A stretch of DNA of 64,000 bases from Microbacterium sp. PM5 (GCF_003293595.1 NZ_CP022162.1:1333737-1397736); one strand, 5' to 3'. Positions 9,046-18,237 are shown, counted from the first letter of the stretch. A program made the numbers and translations. The notes: a model not told the origin generated them from the letters alone.

Positions 9046-9269
9046 TCGTCCCGGCCGTCGGGGTCGGGATCGATATCGTCCTCCGCCTCCACGAAGTGGA
9101 ACTCAGCGGATGTCGGGCCATCGCCCTCGCCCGTGTTCTCCGCCGCGCCCGCGCGCTCGTAGACGATCTGGGTCTCGCTGTAGGGCAGGATCAACCGGTC
9201 CTGGCTCTCGTCGTCCAGGGGAAGGACCTGCCCGTCCAGCGGGCCTCCGTGCAGTCGTGCGATCGCCAT
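9042..9269 (-). CDS. Small acidic hypothetical protein, 75 aa
   Basis: Not assigned to a named family. It starts MAIARLHGGPLDGQVLPLDD, a GGPLDGQ pattern that I associate with small conserved actinobacterial proteins, and ends in a very acidic tail (EAEDDIDPDPDGRDE). There is no signal or membrane segment. The ATG start at 9269 is preceded by GGAGGT at a suitable distance. Its stop overlaps the CYTH start by 4 bases, so the two are probably translated together. Confidence 0.7.
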   Translation of the reverse strand: MAIARLHGGPLDGQVLPLDDESQDRLILPYSETQIVYERAGAAENTGEGDGPTSAEFHFVEAEDDIDPDPDGRDE

Positions 9270-9323
9270 GGTGTACCTCCGACGATGAAGCGGAATGTGG
9301 AACTCCAGCCTAGCCCGGCGCGT

Positions 9324-10853
9324 TCAGTGGGTCGGGAAGCCGAGGCTGATCTGGCTTTCGCTGGGGTCGGGCCACCGCGTCGTGACGACCTTGCGGCGCG
9401 TGTAGAAGTTGAACGCCTCCGGCCCGTACATGTGCGTGTCGCCGAACAGCGAGTCCTTCCAGCCGCCGAACGAGAACGCGCCGATGGGCACCGGAATCGG
9501 CACGTTGACGCCGACCATGCCGACCTCGATGTCGTACTCGAACTGGCGCGCGGTCTTGCCGTCGCGCGTGAAGACGGCGGTGCCGTTCGCGTAGCGGTTG
9601 GCGTTGATCAGCGCGACCGCGTCGTCGTAGGTGGCGACACGCACCACCGACAGCACGGGTCCGAAGATCTCCTCGTCGTAGACGCGCATGCCCGGCGTGA
9701 CGCCGTCGACGAGCGAGGGACCGATGAAGAACCCGCCCCCGTCCACGGTGACCTCGCGGCCGTCGACCACGACGCGGGCTCCCTCGTCCGCGGCCCCCGC
9801 GACGAAGCCGGTCACGCGATCGAGCGCGTCGCGGGTGATCAGCGGACCCATGTCGGTGGCGGGATCGGTGCCGTCGCCGACGACCAGTCCGCCGATGCGC
9901 TCGGCGACCTTGCCGATGAGCGCGTCGGCGACCTCGCCCACCGCGACGACGACCGAAACGGCCATGCAGCGTTCCCCCGCCGAGCCGTACGCCGCCGACA
10001 CCGCCGCATCCGCAGCGGCGTCCAGATCGGCATCCGGCATGACGATCATGTGGTTCTTCGCTCCGCCCAGCGCCTGAACGCGCTTGCCGTTCTCGGCCGC
10101 CCGCGCGTAGATGTACTTCGCGATCGGCGTCGATCCCACGAACGACACCGCCCGCACGACCGGATCGTCCAGCAGCGCATCGACGGCCTCTTTGTCGCCG
10201 TGGACGACGTTGAGGATGCCGTCGGGAAGCCCCGCCTCGGCGAAGGCCTCGGCCAGCCAGACGGCCGCCGACGGGTCGCGTTCGCTGGGCTTGAGGATCA
10301 CGGCGTTGCCCGCGGCGATGGCGGTGGTCACCATCCACAGCGGCACCATCGCGGGGAAGTTGAACGGAGTGATGCAGGCGACCACGCCGACGGGCTGACG
10401 AACCTGGTGGACGTCCACGCCCGAGGCGACCTGCTCGGAGTAGTCGCCCTTGAGGTGGTGCATCAGACTCGTGCAGAACTCGACGTTCTCGAGCCCTCGA
10501 GCGACTTCGCCGAGGGCGTCGTCGACGGTCTTGCCGTGCTCGGCCGTGATGATGCGCGCAAGCTCCTCGGCGCGGGAGGCGACGATCTCACGGAGGCGGA
10601 ACATCACCTGCTGGCGCTTGCCGAGACCGGTGTCGCGCCAGCCGCGCTGAGCGGCCTGCGCGCGGCGGGCGACGTCATGGACGAACGCGGCCGAGGCCAG
10701 GGCGACCTCTGCGCTCTGGCGGCCCGTGGCGGGGTTGAAGACGGGACCGGTGCGCCCTGTCGGGCCGACGCGTTCGCCCGCGACGACGTGCGGGATCACC
10801 GCGAGCGAGCCGATGGGCTCGTCGGTGGTGGCAGATGCGGATGCGGTGGTCAT
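9324..10853 (-). CDS. mmsA: CoA-acylating methylmalonate-semialdehyde dehydrogenase
   Basis: Oxidises methylmalonate semialdehyde (or malonate semialdehyde) with NAD+ and CoA to propionyl-CoA (acetyl-CoA) in valine, myo-inositol or beta-alanine breakdown. It has 509 residues. The aldehyde dehydrogenase fold is clear: TPFNFPAMVPLWM at 162-174, ILKPSERDP, SFVGSTPIAKYIY, and the catalytic Cys296 in GSAGERCMAVS, the MmsA form of the motif. The start ATG 10853 follows GAGAGG. It is followed by no gene of the same pathway but preceded by mmsB 40 bp upstream, so mmsB-mmsA is probably one transcript. This pairing favours valine catabolism. Confidence 0.95.
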   Translation of the reverse strand: MTTASASATTDEPIGSLAVIPHVVAGERVGPTGRTGPVFNPATGRQSAEVALASAAFVHDVARRAQAAQRGWRDTGLGKRQQVMFRLREIVASRAEELARIITAEHGKTVDDALGEVARGLENVEFCTSLMHHLKGDYSEQVASGVDVHQVRQPVGVVACITPFNFPAMVPLWMVTTAIAAGNAVILKPSERDPSAAVWLAEAFAEAGLPDGILNVVHGDKEAVDALLDDPVVRAVSFVGSTPIAKYIYARAAENGKRVQALGGAKNHMIVMPDADLDAAADAAVSAAYGSAGERCMAVSVVVAVGEVADALIGKVAERIGGLVVGDGTDPATDMGPLITRDALDRVTGFVAGAADEGARVVVDGREVTVDGGGFFIGPSLVDGVTPGMRVYDEEIFGPVLSVVRVATYDDAVALINANRYANGTAVFTRDGKTARQFEYDIEVGMVGVNVPIPVPIGAFSFGGWKDSLFGDTHMYGPEAFNFYTRRKVVTTRWPDPSESQISLGFPTH

Positions 10854-10893
10854 GAAGTGCCCTCTCGATCGGGGTGTGCGGGAGATATCGGGG

Positions 10894-11829
10894 TCAGGCC
10901 GCGGAGACGCCGTCACGCGACGGGTCGTAGCCGCGGAGGGTGCCGTCCGGCGAGGCGAAGCGCGCGACCAACGTGCAGTCCTTGCCGCCCAGCCCTTCGG
11001 CGATGAGGTCGTCGAGCTGGCGGAGCGCAAGACGCGCCGCCGGCAGGTGCACACCGGTGTCGTCTCCGGCTTGAACGGCCAGTCCGCAGTCCTTGCGCGC
11101 GAGTTCCACCGAGAAGGTCGCGTCGAAGTTCTTGTTGGCCGCCGAGGTCTCCACGATGCCCGGCACCGGATACCAGGTGCGCAGGGCCCACGAGTCGGCG
11201 GACGAGACGCGCGCGACGTCCCAGAACACCTGCGGATCCAGACCGAGCTGCTCCGCCAGCTGCGAGCCCTCCGACACGGCCATGACGGAGATGAAGAGCA
11301 TCATGTTGTTGACGAGCTTCGCGGCGATGCCGGCGCCGGCCTCCCCGCAGGCGATCACGTTGCCCGCCATCGGCGCCACGACCTCCCGCGCCCGCTCCAC
11401 GTCGGCGGCGCGTCCGCCGAGCATGAACGTCAGCGTGTGGGCCTCCGCGCCCGCGGTGCCGCCGGAGATCGGTGCGTCCACGAACGAGAGCCCGTGCCGT
11501 TGCGCTTCGGCGTGGCACCAGCGCGAGGTCTCGACGTCGACGGTGGAGGTGTCGAGCAGCAGGGTCGACGGCGCCGCATGCGCGAGGATGCCGTCTGCTC
11601 CCCCGTACACACCGCGGACGTGCTCGGGCTTGGGCAGCGAGGTGATCGCGGCATCCGCACCGTCGAGCGCCGCGGCGACCGAGGGGAAGATCTGCACTCC
11701 CCTCTCGGCGGCGGCCGCCGCGGCGACGGGGTTGAGGTCGACACCACGCACGACATGGCCGGCGGCGACGAGGTGCGCCGACATGGGCGCGCCCATGTGG
11801 CCCAGTCCGATGAAGGCGATCGTGGACAT
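10894..11829 (-). CDS. mmsB: 3-hydroxyisobutyrate dehydrogenase
   Basis: NAD-dependent oxidation of 3-hydroxyisobutyrate to methylmalonate semialdehyde, the substrate of the neighbouring MmsA. It has 311 residues. The beta-hydroxyacid dehydrogenase motifs are FIGLGHMGAPMSAHL (Rossmann, residues 5-19), FVDAPISGGTAGAEAHTLTFMLGG (substrate loop) and the catalytic lysine in AGIAAKLVNNMML. The start ATG 11829 follows AAGGGAG. It is first of an mmsB-mmsA operon and divergent from a LysR regulator, whose intergenic region carries repeated TGCAC half-sites. Confidence 0.93.
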   Translation of the reverse strand: MSTIAFIGLGHMGAPMSAHLVAAGHVVRGVDLNPVAAAAAAERGVQIFPSVAAALDGADAAITSLPKPEHVRGVYGGADGILAHAAPSTLLLDTSTVDVETSRWCHAEAQRHGLSFVDAPISGGTAGAEAHTLTFMLGGRAADVERAREVVAPMAGNVIACGEAGAGIAAKLVNNMMLFISVMAVSEGSQLAEQLGLDPQVFWDVARVSSADSWALRTWYPVPGIVETSAANKNFDATFSVELARKDCGLAVQAGDDTGVHLPAARLALRQLDDLIAEGLGGKDCTLVARFASPDGTLRGYDPSRDGVSAA

Positions 11830-11933
11830 GAGACTCCCTTCGACGCCGGCGACGTTCGTCGTCGCGGGCGGTGACGGCTGTCGTCCTCGACGCCGCTCGT
11901 GGCCAGCGTAGGCACCCGAAGACCGTTGATCAA

Positions 11934-11980
11934 TGCACACGCGAGCAACAAACTTGCACTACCGGTGTGCACTGGTGCAC
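11934..11980. promoter_or_regulatory. Repeated TGCAC/GTGCA half-sites in the mmsB-lysR intergenic region
   Basis: TGCAC at 11934-11938 and 11955-11959, GTGCA at 11967-11971 and GTGCAC at 11975-11980. The middle two form TGCAC-N7-GTGCA, the dyad size expected of a LysR box. The cluster lies just before the LysR start and about 105-150 bp before mmsB. Probable LysR binding region with autoregulation; inferred. Confidence 0.5.
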
Positions 11981-11990
11981 ACTCGTCGGC

Positions 11991-12881
11991 ATGCCCGCCG
12001 CCGCCCCGGATCCCCCTCTGGACGCACTCATGACGTTCCTGGCGGTCGCGCGCCTGGGTCGCTACACGGCGGCCGCCGACGTGCTGGGGGTGAATCACTC
12101 CACGGTGTCTCGCCGCATCACCACACTCGAGTCCGCCATGGGCGGACGCGTGCTCGTACGGACGACCGGAGGATGGGAGGTCACCGAGCTCGGCCACCGC
12201 GCGGTGACCATTGCCGAGCGCATCGAGGCATCGCTGCGAGAGCTCGTCGACGGCGAGAACGCCGACGCGGTTCACGGCATGGTGCGAATCTCCGCCCCGG
12301 ACGCCTTCACGTCGGTCTTCCTCGCTCCGGCGATGACAGCCCTGCGCCGGGAACACCCGCAGCTCGCGGTCGAGCTGCTGTCGGCGACGCAGCGCGTGCG
12401 CCAGAACCGCTCCGGCGTCGACCTGGAGATCGTCGTCGGACGCCCCCAGGTGCTGCGGGCCTATGCGACACCGGTCTGCGCGTACGCACTGCGTCTGTAC
12501 GCGACACCCGACTATCTCCGAGAGGCGGGGACCCCCGACTCGATCGCTCAGCTGGCCGCACACCCGCTCGTGTACTACGTGGAGAGCTCCCTGCAGGTCG
12601 ATGAGCTCGACCGCGCACTGCAGGAGTTGCCGGACTCGCCCGCCTCGGTCCGTTCGACCAGCGTCTTCGCGCACGTCGAGGCGACGGCCGCGGGAGCGGG
12701 CATCGGCATCCTGCCCGACTTTCTTGGCGATGCCGACCCGCGCCTGACCCGGGTGCTCGACGGCGCCTACGCGCATCCCCTCGCCTACTGGGCCGTCGCC
12801 CGCGACGAGGGTCCGCGCAACCCCACTGTCGCCGCCACCCTCGATGCGCTGCTCGCCCATATCGAGGCGGTGCGAGGATGA
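11991..12881 (+). CDS. LysR-family regulator, probably of mmsB-mmsA
   Basis: Transcriptional regulator of 296 residues. The N-terminal winged helix (residues about 10-65) includes ALMTFLAVARLGRYTAAADVLGVNHSTVSRRITTLE. The rest is the periplasmic-binding-protein-like effector domain (from about 95, VRISAPDAFTSVFLAPAM). ATG 11991 is preferred over upstream in-frame codons because the helix begins soon after it. The SRRITTLE form of the helix is common in LysR proteins that act near dehydrogenase genes. It is divergent from mmsB, so regulation of that operon is likely. The stop overlaps the amidotransferase start by 4 bases (ATGA). Confidence 0.88.
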   Translation: MPAAAPDPPLDALMTFLAVARLGRYTAAADVLGVNHSTVSRRITTLESAMGGRVLVRTTGGWEVTELGHRAVTIAERIEASLRELVDGENADAVHGMVRISAPDAFTSVFLAPAMTALRREHPQLAVELLSATQRVRQNRSGVDLEIVVGRPQVLRAYATPVCAYALRLYATPDYLREAGTPDSIAQLAAHPLVYYVESSLQVDELDRALQELPDSPASVRSTSVFAHVEATAAGAGIGILPDFLGDADPRLTRVLDGAYAHPLAYWAVARDEGPRNPTVAATLDALLAHIEAVRG

Positions 12882-13609
12882 AGCCGTTCCTGTTGCTCGC
12901 GACCCGGGCCGAGGATGTGCCCGCCGACGAGGAGTACGCCCTCTTCCTCCGCTTCACCGGGCTGACACCGGATGAGCTGGTCCGCGTGCGGATGGAGGCG
13001 GGGCCTCTCGGACCGGTGGATCTGGACGCCTACTCGGGCGTCTTCGTGGGCGGCGGGCCCTTCAACGCGTCGGACCCGATCGCGAAGAAGTCATCCGCGC
13101 AGCGCCGCGTCGAGGCGGAGATCGCCGCCCTTCTCGACCAGGTGGTGGCGCGCGACTTCCCCTTCTTCGGCGCCTGTTACGGTGTGGGAACTCTCGGTGC
13201 ACATCAGGGCGCGATCATCGACGGCACCTACCGGGAGCCCATCAGCGTCATCGAGGTCGAGAAGACGGGCGCCGGGCGCGACGACCCGCTGCTGGCCGGG
13301 CTGCCCGACCGCTTCGCGGCCTTCGTCGGCCACAAGGAGGCGATCTCGACGCTGCCGGCGACGGCGACGCTGCTGGTTCGCGGCGAGGCGTGTCCCGTGC
13401 AGATGTTCCGCGTGGGGAGCAACGTGTACGCCACGCAGTTCCACCCGGAGTGCGACCTCGAGGGCATCAGCACGCGCATCCGGGCGTACGCCGGCTACGG
13501 GTACTTCGGAGCGGACGAGCTGGATCTCACGCTCGCGGCGGTGCGCCGACGGCCGGTCATGCACACGGGCGGCATTTTGCGTGCGTTCGTCGAACGCTAC
13601 GCCCGCTGA
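12878..13609 (+). CDS. Class I glutamine amidotransferase-like protein
   Basis: Stand-alone GATase1 protein of 243 residues, related to the GMP-synthase-type amidotransferase domain. The nucleophile is Cys100 in FFGACYGVGTLG, and the partner residues are His189 and Glu191 in YATQFHPE. These proteins hydrolyse glutamine or gamma-glutamyl amides; the acceptor partner here is unknown. It is translationally coupled to the LysR gene by ATGA. Whether it belongs to the LysR regulon cannot be told. It is convergent with glgP. Confidence 0.85.
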   Translation: MKPFLLLATRAEDVPADEEYALFLRFTGLTPDELVRVRMEAGPLGPVDLDAYSGVFVGGGPFNASDPIAKKSSAQRRVEAEIAALLDQVVARDFPFFGACYGVGTLGAHQGAIIDGTYREPISVIEVEKTGAGRDDPLLAGLPDRFAAFVGHKEAISTLPATATLLVRGEACPVQMFRVGSNVYATQFHPECDLEGISTRIRAYAGYGYFGADELDLTLAAVRRRPVMHTGGILRAFVERYAR

Positions 13610-13668
13610 ACCGAGCCTCGACTCGCCGCTGGGCTCCGCGCTCAACGACCGGGAAGGGACCCCTCCCG

Positions 13669-16191
13669 TCAGAGCAGGGGCGGCGTGTGCCAGATGCGCT
13701 CGATGTAGTCGCGCATCGAGCGGTCGGATGAGAAGAAGCCGGAGCGTGCGACGTTCAGGATCGCCGACCGCGTCCACGCGTCCTGATCGACATAGGCGGC
13801 ATCCACCTGGTCCTGCGCCGCGACGTATGACGAGTAGTCGGCCAGCACCATGAAGCGGTCGTCGTAGAGCAGGTTCGACACGATCGGCTCGAAGACGCTG
13901 CGATCGCCGCCCGAGAACGCGCCGGAGGCGATGAGATCCATCGCGCGGCGGAGGTTCTCGTCGCCCTGGTAGAAGTCGGCGGGCTTGTAGCCCCGGGCCC
14001 ACAGCGCCTCGACCTCGGGCTCGCTCATGCCGAAGAGGAAGAAGTTGTCATCGCCGACGAGCTGACGGATCTCGACGTTCGCGCCGTCGTCGGTTCCGAT
14101 CGTCAGCGCGCCGTTGAGGGCGAACTTCATGTTGCCCGTGCCCGAGGCCTCCTTGCCTGCGAGTGAGATCTGCTCCGACAGGTCGGCGGCCGGGATCAGG
14201 CGCTCGGCGAGTGTGACGTTGTAGTTCGGCGGGAACAACACCTTCAGACGCCCCTCGACGCGCGGATCGGCGTTGACCACTTCTCCGACGGCGTTGATGA
14301 GGTGGATGATGCGCTTGGCCATGGCATAGCCGGGCGCCGCCTTCGCCCCGAAGATGACGGTGCGCGGCAGGATGTCGGATGCCGCGACACGGCCCGACAC
14401 GATGCTCTCGTACTGCGTGACGACGTGAAGAAGCTTGAGCATCTGCCGCTTGTACTCGTGCAGACGCTTGACCATCACGTCGAGCATGTGGCCGTCGCTG
14501 ATCTCGAGGCCGTCCCGCGCGCGCAGCACATCGCCGAGGCGGCGCTTGTTCGCCGATTTGACCTCGGCGAACGCCTCGCGGAAGCGGGGATCCTCGGCGT
14601 ACGCCTCGAGTTCGCGCAGACGCTCGAGGTCGGTGAGCCACCCCGTGCCGATCGCCTCCGTGATCAACTCGGACAGCCCGGGGTTGGCGAGACGCACGAA
14701 GCGGCGGGGCGTGATGCCGTTCGTGACGTTCGTGAACTTGCCCGGGAAGAAGTCGTTGAAGTCCGGCAGCACCTTGTCGCGCAGCAACTGCGAGTGCAGT
14801 TCGGCGACGCCGTTGACCTTCGCACCGGCGACCGTGGCGAGGTACGCCATCCGGACGCTGCGCTCGGGGAACTCGCCGATGATCGACATGTTGCGGATGC
14901 GCATCTCGTCATCGCCGTAGCGTTCGCGCACCGCCTCGAGGAACTCTTCGTTGATGCGGTAGATGATCTCCAGGTGGCGCGGCAGAAGCCGCCCGAGAAG
15001 GTCGACCGACCACACCTCCAGCGCCTCCGGCAGCAGCGTGTGGCACGTGTAGGCGAAACACTGCTGGGTGATCGCCCACGCGGCATCCCACTCGAGTTTG
15101 CGCTCGTCGACGAGCACACGCATCAGTTCGGGGACGCCGATCACCGGGTGGGTGTCGTTGAGCTGGAAGATCACACGGTCGGGGAGCTTGTCGATGTCGA
15201 AGTCCGCCGGGAGGGTGTGCTCCAGGAAGTCGCCGATGGATGCCGCGACGAAGAAGTACTGCTGCTGCAGGCGCAACTCCTTGCCCTGGGGCGTGGAGTC
15301 CTCGGGGTAGAGCACCTTGGAGATGTTCTCGGCGAAGGTCTGGGCACGGACGGCTTCCTCATAGTCGCCGGAGTTGAAGACACGGAGATCGAACGAGTCG
15401 GTCGCCTTCGCGCTCCACAGCCGCAGCGTGTTGACACGACCGTTGAGGTAGCCGGGCACCATGTAGTTGTACGGTACGGCGAGCACGTCCCACCCCGGCA
15501 CCCAGCGGGACCGGGTCACACCGGCGTCGTCGTACGTCTCGGTGTGACCGCCGAAGGAGATCCGGCGTGCCGCTTCGGGATGCGGGAACTCCCACGGTGA
15601 GCCGAGCGTCAGCCAGGCGTCGGGCTGCTCGACCTGCTGGCCGTCGACGAACGTCTGGCGGAAGATGCCGTACTCGTAGCGGATGCCGTAGCCGATGTTG
15701 GGCACACCCATCGTCGCGAGCGAATCGATGAAGCAGGCCGCGAGGCGGCCCAGACCGCCGTTGCCGAGCCCGGGTTCGACCTCCTGGGCGCGCAGGTCGT
15801 CGATGTCGATGCCGCACGCCGCCATCGCCTCGGTTGCGATCTCGGTGAGGCCGCTCGCGAGCAGGTTGTTGTCGAGCTGACGGCCCAGCAGATACTCGGC
15901 GGAGAGGTAGCACACGCCCTTGGCCTGAACCACGCGCTGTCGGCGGAGGTCTTCGAGCCACCGGGCCATGAGGTAGTCGCGCACGGTCATCGCGAACGCG
16001 AAGTAACGGTCGTTCGGGCTGGAGGCCGACAACGCGACGCCCCGCTCGTAGTTGAGGTTGCGCAGGAACTGTCGGACGAATCCGTCCACGGAGCTCGCAG
16101 GCCCGGTGACCGGCGCCAGCGCCAGCGGATGGGTTGCGTGGAGCGGATGGGGCGCGGGGGTGGGACCGGTCACAGCTTCGGGTTCTGACAC
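13669..16191 (-). CDS. glgP: Glycogen/maltodextrin phosphorylase
   Basis: PLP enzyme that releases glucose 1-phosphate from glycogen or maltodextrins; 840 residues, the normal length for family GT35. Motifs include KGVCYLSAEYLLGRQLDNNL, EPGLGNGGLGRLAACFIDSLAT, FQLNDTHPVI and the PLP lysine in EASGTGNMKFALNG followed by GTDDGANVEI. The GTG start at 16191 has no Shine-Dalgarno, but TAGCGT (16199-16204 on the minus strand) lies 7 bases upstream, consistent with a leaderless transcript. The N-terminal 35 residues are Pro/Ala-rich. No other glycogen genes are nearby. Confidence 0.97.
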   Translation of the reverse strand: MSEPEAVTGPTPAPHPLHATHPLALAPVTGPASSVDGFVRQFLRNLNYERGVALSASSPNDRYFAFAMTVRDYLMARWLEDLRRQRVVQAKGVCYLSAEYLLGRQLDNNLLASGLTEIATEAMAACGIDIDDLRAQEVEPGLGNGGLGRLAACFIDSLATMGVPNIGYGIRYEYGIFRQTFVDGQQVEQPDAWLTLGSPWEFPHPEAARRISFGGHTETYDDAGVTRSRWVPGWDVLAVPYNYMVPGYLNGRVNTLRLWSAKATDSFDLRVFNSGDYEEAVRAQTFAENISKVLYPEDSTPQGKELRLQQQYFFVAASIGDFLEHTLPADFDIDKLPDRVIFQLNDTHPVIGVPELMRVLVDERKLEWDAAWAITQQCFAYTCHTLLPEALEVWSVDLLGRLLPRHLEIIYRINEEFLEAVRERYGDDEMRIRNMSIIGEFPERSVRMAYLATVAGAKVNGVAELHSQLLRDKVLPDFNDFFPGKFTNVTNGITPRRFVRLANPGLSELITEAIGTGWLTDLERLRELEAYAEDPRFREAFAEVKSANKRRLGDVLRARDGLEISDGHMLDVMVKRLHEYKRQMLKLLHVVTQYESIVSGRVAASDILPRTVIFGAKAAPGYAMAKRIIHLINAVGEVVNADPRVEGRLKVLFPPNYNVTLAERLIPAADLSEQISLAGKEASGTGNMKFALNGALTIGTDDGANVEIRQLVGDDNFFLFGMSEPEVEALWARGYKPADFYQGDENLRRAMDLIASGAFSGGDRSVFEPIVSNLLYDDRFMVLADYSSYVAAQDQVDAAYVDQDAWTRSAILNVARSGFFSSDRSMRDYIERIWHTPPLL

Positions 16192-16211
16192 AGATCACAC
16201 GCTAACGTGCA

Positions 16212-16238
16212 CCCCCGCCGGATGCACATCGACGGGGG
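16212..16238 (-). terminator. Hairpin after the yihY-like gene
   Basis: CCCCCGCC (16212-16219) pairs with GACGGGGG (16231-16238), 8 bp with one wobble pair in the minus-strand RNA and an 11-base loop. It lies 18 bp past the end of the yihY-like gene and just upstream of the glgP promoter hexamer, so it probably separates the two units. There is no clear U-run. Confidence 0.5.
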
Positions 16239-16255
16239 TCATCTTCACGAGGCCC

Positions 16256-17284
16256 TTACCTGGTCGTTACATCCACCCGCGACGAGGCGGCGGAGCGCTC
16301 GCGCTCGCCGCGTTCGGCGCGGCGCGCCGCTTCGAGCTCGGCCGTGGCGAGCGCGACGGCGTTCTCCGCCGTCCGCACCCGACGCTGGAGGAAGGTCGCC
16401 GACCCGTAGCGCGCACGCACGCGGTCGTCCTGCTCCTCCGCGACGGTGAAGATGTACGACGTGGAGATCAGGATCACCTGAGCCGACAGGTTGACCCAGA
16501 GCAGCAGTGCGATGAGCGCTGCGAACGAGGCCAGCAGCGGGTTCGACGTGGCTCCGCCGACGAAGAGCCCCGACAGCTGCTGCAGCACCGTGAGCCCGAC
16601 GGCGCCGATCAGGGCCCCCGTCCACAGCGCCGTAGCCGACGCCCGCACCCCCGACAGCACCCGGAACAGCACCGCGACGACGACGGCATCCAAGACGAAG
16701 GTGACGAGAATGGCCAGCCAGCGGGTGCCCCACGCGATGGCCGGGTCTTCACGGGCCAGACCCAGCCACTGGGCGACCACGTCGAGTCCGGCGGTGCCGA
16801 TCATGGTGACGGCGGCGGAGGCCAGCAGCGCGGCGCCGACGCCGATGGCCAGCGCGAGGTTGCGCAGCAGGACGAGCCATGCGGGAACGTCGTCGGTGAG
16901 TTTGTCGCACACGATGCGCATCGCCGTCCGCAGCGAGCCGATCGCACCGATCGCGGCGCCGACGAGACCCACCAGCGAGAGCGCGCCGGCGATGGACAGG
17001 CCGACCGGGAGCGAGATCTCGTCGACCTTCACGAGGCCGTTCTCGCCGACGAGGCCCGGCACAGCCCGGTCGACGGCCGCCACCAGCGCCCGCCACGCAT
17101 CCGTGTCGCCGGACAGCCACAGGGCGGCGATCGAGAATCCGAGCAACACCGCCGCGAAGAGGCTGAACAGCGTGCGATAGGTGACGCTGTCGGCGAGCAT
17201 CGGCCCCCGCCGTTCGCTGTAGCGCAGGAACGCCCGCACCGGCGTGAGCGTCAGGGCGCGCGCGATGATGCGGGACAGATCCAT
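16256..17284 (-). CDS. YihY/BrkB-family inner membrane protein
   Basis: Polytopic membrane protein of 342 residues with about six hydrophobic helices. Family landmarks are ADSVTYRTLFSLFAAVLLGFS near residue 32, LVGLVGAAIGAIGSLRTAMRIV, GALIGAVGLTVLQQLSGLFVG and LLLWVNLSAQVILISTSYIF. The C-terminal tail is charged and helical. The family was once called ribonuclease BN; that activity is not supported, and a transport or envelope role is possible. The start at ATG 17284 is a guess; an in-frame GTG at 17311 also exists and neither has a strong ribosome site. Confidence 0.85.
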   Translation of the reverse strand: MDLSRIIARALTLTPVRAFLRYSERRGPMLADSVTYRTLFSLFAAVLLGFSIAALWLSGDTDAWRALVAAVDRAVPGLVGENGLVKVDEISLPVGLSIAGALSLVGLVGAAIGAIGSLRTAMRIVCDKLTDDVPAWLVLLRNLALAIGVGAALLASAAVTMIGTAGLDVVAQWLGLAREDPAIAWGTRWLAILVTFVLDAVVVAVLFRVLSGVRASATALWTGALIGAVGLTVLQQLSGLFVGGATSNPLLASFAALIALLLWVNLSAQVILISTSYIFTVAEEQDDRVRARYGSATFLQRRVRTAENAVALATAELEAARRAERGERERSAASSRVDVTTR

Positions 17285-17344
17285 GCCGCCCAGGATATGC
17301 ACCTCACGCACGACGCGCAGGGCCTTGACAGCGGCCGCCGCGCG

Positions 17345-17824
17345 TCACACCAGGTCGGCCAGCACTCCGATCCACGTCCCGACGACGAGGAACGGCCCGA
17401 AGGGGATGCGGGTCGACCTGGTCGCCCGTCGCGCGGCCAGCAGGACGATGGCGACGACGCCCGCGGCAAGGAAAGCGGCGACGACCCCGAGCAGCACGGC
17501 AGACCATCCGACCCAGCCGAGAAGCACGCCGACGAGCGCGGCCAGCTTGACGTCGCCGCCGCCGATCGCCCCGCGCCCCGCCACGCGCAGCAGCACGAAG
17601 AAGACGAACAGCGCCGCGCCGGCACCGAGCGCGCGCACCAGCGCGGCCCGTGGGGTGCCGAACGCACAGGATGCCGCGAGAAGCGCGATCGTCACGATCA
17701 GCGCAGGAAGAACGATCCTGTTCGGCAGGCGGTGCGTGCGCACGTCGACGACGGTGAGAACCACGCCGGCCACGGCGGCGACGAGGTAAGCCGACGCGGC
17801 GAGGATCGTGGCCGGATCAGCCAT
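17345..17824 (-). CDS. A24-type prepilin peptidase (TadV/CpaA-like, no methylase domain)
   Basis: Membrane aspartyl protease of 159 residues that cleaves prepilin leaders. The two catalytic aspartates are in VVDVRTHRLPNRIV (about residues 25-38) and GGGDVKLAALVG, and FGPFLVVGTW is a typical C-terminal block. Its short length, without the N-terminal cysteine-rich methyltransferase region, matches Flp/Tad-type enzymes. No pilin or Tad assembly genes are adjacent, so its substrates lie elsewhere. ATG 17824 overlaps the stop of the DUF1905 gene by 8 bases. Confidence 0.88.
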   Translation of the reverse strand: MADPATILAASAYLVAAVAGVVLTVVDVRTHRLPNRIVLPALIVTIALLAASCAFGTPRAALVRALGAGAALFVFFVLLRVAGRGAIGGGDVKLAALVGVLLGWVGWSAVLLGVVAAFLAAGVVAIVLLAARRATRSTRIPFGPFLVVGTWIGVLADLV

Positions 17825-18113
17825 CGAGAACCTCCAGCGCCACCCGTACGGTGCCTGCGGAACCGATGCCCTCGGCCTCGCGAACCGATCGCTTCAGCGG
17901 CAACACGTAGCGTGCGCGCTGCGCATCGGGGAAGACGGACGTGCGCCACTGCGAGCCGCCGATGACGGCCGCGACGCGGACGGCACCGAATCCGCGCGGC
18001 GGCCGCGGGAGGTCGCGGATGTCGGCACTGAGCTCGCCCGGCAGCTCGACGAAGTACCAGTCCTCGCGCCGGGCGGCCCAGCGAAAGATCTCCCCGTCGA
18101 ACTCGAAGCGCAC
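17817..18113 (-). CDS. DUF1905-domain protein
   Basis: Small protein of 98 residues. The core FEFDGEIFRWAARREDWYFVELP, followed by FGAVRVAAVIGGSQWRTSVFPD and YVLPLKRSVREAEGIGSAGTVRVAL, is characteristic of DUF1905, a small beta-barrel fold of unknown function. The start is taken as GTG 18113, where the domain begins; the longer upstream reading is Arg-rich and unlike a protein. It overlaps the prepilin peptidase start, so the two are co-translated, though no functional link is known. Confidence 0.8.
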   Translation of the reverse strand: MRFEFDGEIFRWAARREDWYFVELPGELSADIRDLPRPPRGFGAVRVAAVIGGSQWRTSVFPDAQRARYVLPLKRSVREAEGIGSAGTVRVALEVLDG

Positions 18114-18189
18114 GCGGTCATCGTAGCGACCTCGTGCGCGCCGCCGTCGACAGTGTGCACAGCCTCGAGGACGCCCGGCAGGCACGGAG

Positions 18190-18221
18190 AAGGGGGCCGG
18201 GTATGCTCCCCCGGCCCCCTT
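18190..18221 (-). terminator. Hairpin terminator downstream of adhE
   Basis: AAGGGGGCCGGG (18190-18201) and CCCGGCCCCCTT (18210-18221) make a perfect 12-bp stem with an 8-base loop. It begins 16 bp past the adhE stop codon on the minus strand and separates adhE from the DUF1905 gene. Confidence 0.8.
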
Positions 18222-18237
18222 CGTTCCGCAGCGTCGG

